Shown: one piece after another, positions 5,429 through 6,439 of the stretch
Layout: the number at the start of each line of letters is the position of its first letter
How positions within the stretch are numbered: the stretch's first letter is position 1
Source: Actinomycetota bacterium
Lineage (GTDB): Bacteria > Actinomycetota > Actinomycetes > Nanopelagicales > Nanopelagicaceae
Assembly (NCBI GenBank): GCA_026392775.1
Contig: JAPLBK010000113.1
Coordinates: forward strand, 1 to 6,439
Length of the DNA: 6,439 bases
Direction: 5' to 3'
Position numbers and translations under genes: made by a program
Notes under the pieces: generated by a model
What the model saw: only the letters and a program-made list of their open reading frames with translations
The model's database searches: none
Told to the model about the DNA's origin: nothing

Positions 5429-6439
5429 TGCTCAATCACCGTCCGTCCATCATTTTGAACGGGGCAAGATTTGCGCACTGGGCAGCCTTTACAGCGCTTA
5501 TTTACGGTGGCAAAGAAAGTAGCAGCTCCCATGCCGTCGGCAATCTCATTCAATTTCTCTTTTGTCTCCTCAACATCAATAACATGTTGTGGTCTAAGAG
5601 TTGCACCTGCAGTGCTTGTGCCCAGGTACACCAGCTCGGCTCCAGCACTGACATTGCCTTGAGTAAAGCCACCTTCGGCAATTCCCACTTGGTAACTAGC
5701 AAGCTGCAGATTCTCCTTTGCATCCTTAAGTGAAATGGCAGTTCCACCAGTTTTAAAATCAATAATGAAAAGTGAACCATCGGCTTCAACTTCTAATCGA
5801 TCCACACTTCCTCGAATTCGAGCACGACCTAACTTCACATCAAATCTAATTTCAGCATCCACAACTTCTCGCTTGGATTCATTGTGATAAGTAACAAACT
5901 TCTCAAGCATTGTTACTGCGTTTTCTAAATGTGATGCACTGACCCAGCCAGACTCTGGATCGATGAGCTTCCATGAACTCTCTAGATTGGCAATCAAATC
6001 TTGCTTAGATGTTCCTGGCTCTTGCACCATCTTGGCAGCAAATGCGTGAATAGCAGAACCTAAGACTTGAGCGGTGCTATCACCATCACTTCCACCATTA
6101 TTTTGTAGGAACCATTTGACTCCACACTCAACAAATGATTCGGCTCCACTAGGAGACACAACAACTTCTGATTCCGGACTAATCACTGGAGCATCCGTAC
6201 TCAGTGGCACAGATCCAATCCAGTTCGCAGGATCTGCTAGATATATTCCTTCAGCTGCCATGGCACGAAGCAAAGAAGCAGCTTCTTTTGCATTCGCCCC
6301 ATCTAGTTGGCTGCGAAGTTCTGCAACTAAGGCAGGGGCGGTAATAGGCCTTGGAACTTCGGTTAACTCCGGCCCTATTTCCTCATCAATCTTATTTACT
6401 AGAACTTCAATAGATTCAAAGAACGCTGACGGTTCTTCA
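5425..6439 (-). CDS. adnA: AdnA C-terminal part: RecB-like Fe-S nuclease domain (5' end outside window)
   Basis: C-terminal 337 codons of AdnA, partner of AdnB in the AdnAB motor-nuclease. The frame stays open to the right edge (first full codon at 6438), so the apparent TTG start at 6273 is not real. In window numbering, a helical linker (1-75, with SLLRAMAAEGIYLADPANW) joins the motor to the nuclease. The nuclease shows VVVSPSGAESFVEC (Cys105), VLGSAIHAFA (His131), RGSVDRLE (Asp213), FIIDFKTG (Asp227, Lys229) and NLQLASY (Gln245, Tyr249), all the residues expected of a RecB-family active site. Cys316, Cys319 and Cys325 form CX2CX5C near the end and with Cys105 match the four-cysteine [4Fe-4S] clasp of AddB/Cas4-type nucleases. 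The UvrD-like motor lies beyond the window. The TGA overlaps the adnB GTG start by four bases, so the two subunits are likely translationally coupled. Confidence 0.92.
   Translation of the reverse strand, partial: EEPSAFFESIEVLVNKIDEEIGPELTEVPRPITAPALVAELRSQLDGANAKEAASLLRAMAAEGIYLADPANWIGSVPLSTDAPVISPESEVVVSPSGAESFVECGVKWFLQNNGGSDGDSTAQVLGSAIHAFAAKMVQEPGTSKQDLIANLESSWKLIDPESGWVSASHLENAVTMLEKFVTYHNESKREVVDAEIRFDVKLGRARIRGSVDRLEVEADGSLFIIDFKTGGTAISLKDAKENLQLASYQVGIAEGGFTQGNVSAGAELVYLGTSTAGATLRPQHVIDVEETKEKLNEIADGMGAATFFATVNKRCKGCPVRKSCPVQNDGRTVIEQ
5435..5440 (-). promoter_or_regulatory. Shine-Dalgarno-like GGTGAT for the adnB GTG start
   Basis: GGTGAT lies within the last adnA codons, six bases before the GTG at 5428. 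It can pair with the 3' end of 16S rRNA (anti-Shine-Dalgarno ATCACC). The alternative ATG at 5413 has no purine-rich stretch before it, so this site favours the GTG that overlaps the adnA stop. Confidence 0.45.

Noticed and set aside
5425..6273. AdnA nuclease region as a complete 282-aa stand-alone Cas4-like nuclease starting at 6273
   Set aside because: The first codon there is an internal TTG and the frame stays open to the window edge with AdnA-like linker sequence, followed by adnB in the usual order. It is the tail of a longer gene.

Overview
The window is a compact, gene-dense stretch of an actinobacterial chromosome. In transcription order on the minus strand it reads adnA (C-terminal part only, running off the right edge), adnB (broken), nudC, then uvrD2 (N-terminal part only, running off the left edge). 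One plus-strand gene for an endonuclease/exonuclease/phosphatase (EEP) family protein sits between adnB and nudC. From memory, Mycobacterium tuberculosis has Rv3202c (adnA), Rv3201c (adnB), Rv3200c (a putative channel/transporter), Rv3199c (nudC) and Rv3198c (uvrD2) in the same order, and AdnAB is an actinobacterial machine, so the phylum is well supported. Base composition is only moderate (by eye mid-40s % GC, not computed) and spacers are almost absent. That would suit a streamlined free-living lineage such as freshwater Nanopelagicales (acI), but this is inference.

Layout. 1-575 (-): UvrD2 motor start. 575-1522 (-): NudC NADH pyrophosphatase; its stop overlaps the uvrD2 start by one base. 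1523-1549: a 27-bp divergent spacer that is almost entirely a dyad with a -10-like hexamer on each strand, probably two leaderless promoters back to back. 1550-2353 (+): EEP-family phosphodiesterase. 2350-2353: convergent stop codons sharing the palindrome TTAA. 2350-5428 (-): adnB in two reading frames. 5425-6439 (-): AdnA C-terminal nuclease with its iron-sulfur cysteines; adnB starts on a GTG that overlaps the adnA stop (GTGA). No spacer exceeds 27 bp. I saw no RNA genes, mobile elements or CRISPR arrays.

Function. AdnA and AdnB form a heterodimeric motor-nuclease that resects DNA double-strand breaks. UvrD2 is a second SF1A helicase, and NudC hydrolyses NAD(H) and NAD-capped RNA. This is a housekeeping genome-maintenance neighbourhood, not a defence island.

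The most notable observation is the lesion in adnB near 4543-4546. Helicase motif II (DEYQDT) is followed directly, in another frame, by sequence normally found about 40 residues further on. The segment carrying motif III (GDPxQxIYxWRG) is absent and the frame is shifted. Everything else in adnB looks intact, so this is either a recent inactivating deletion or an assembly error.
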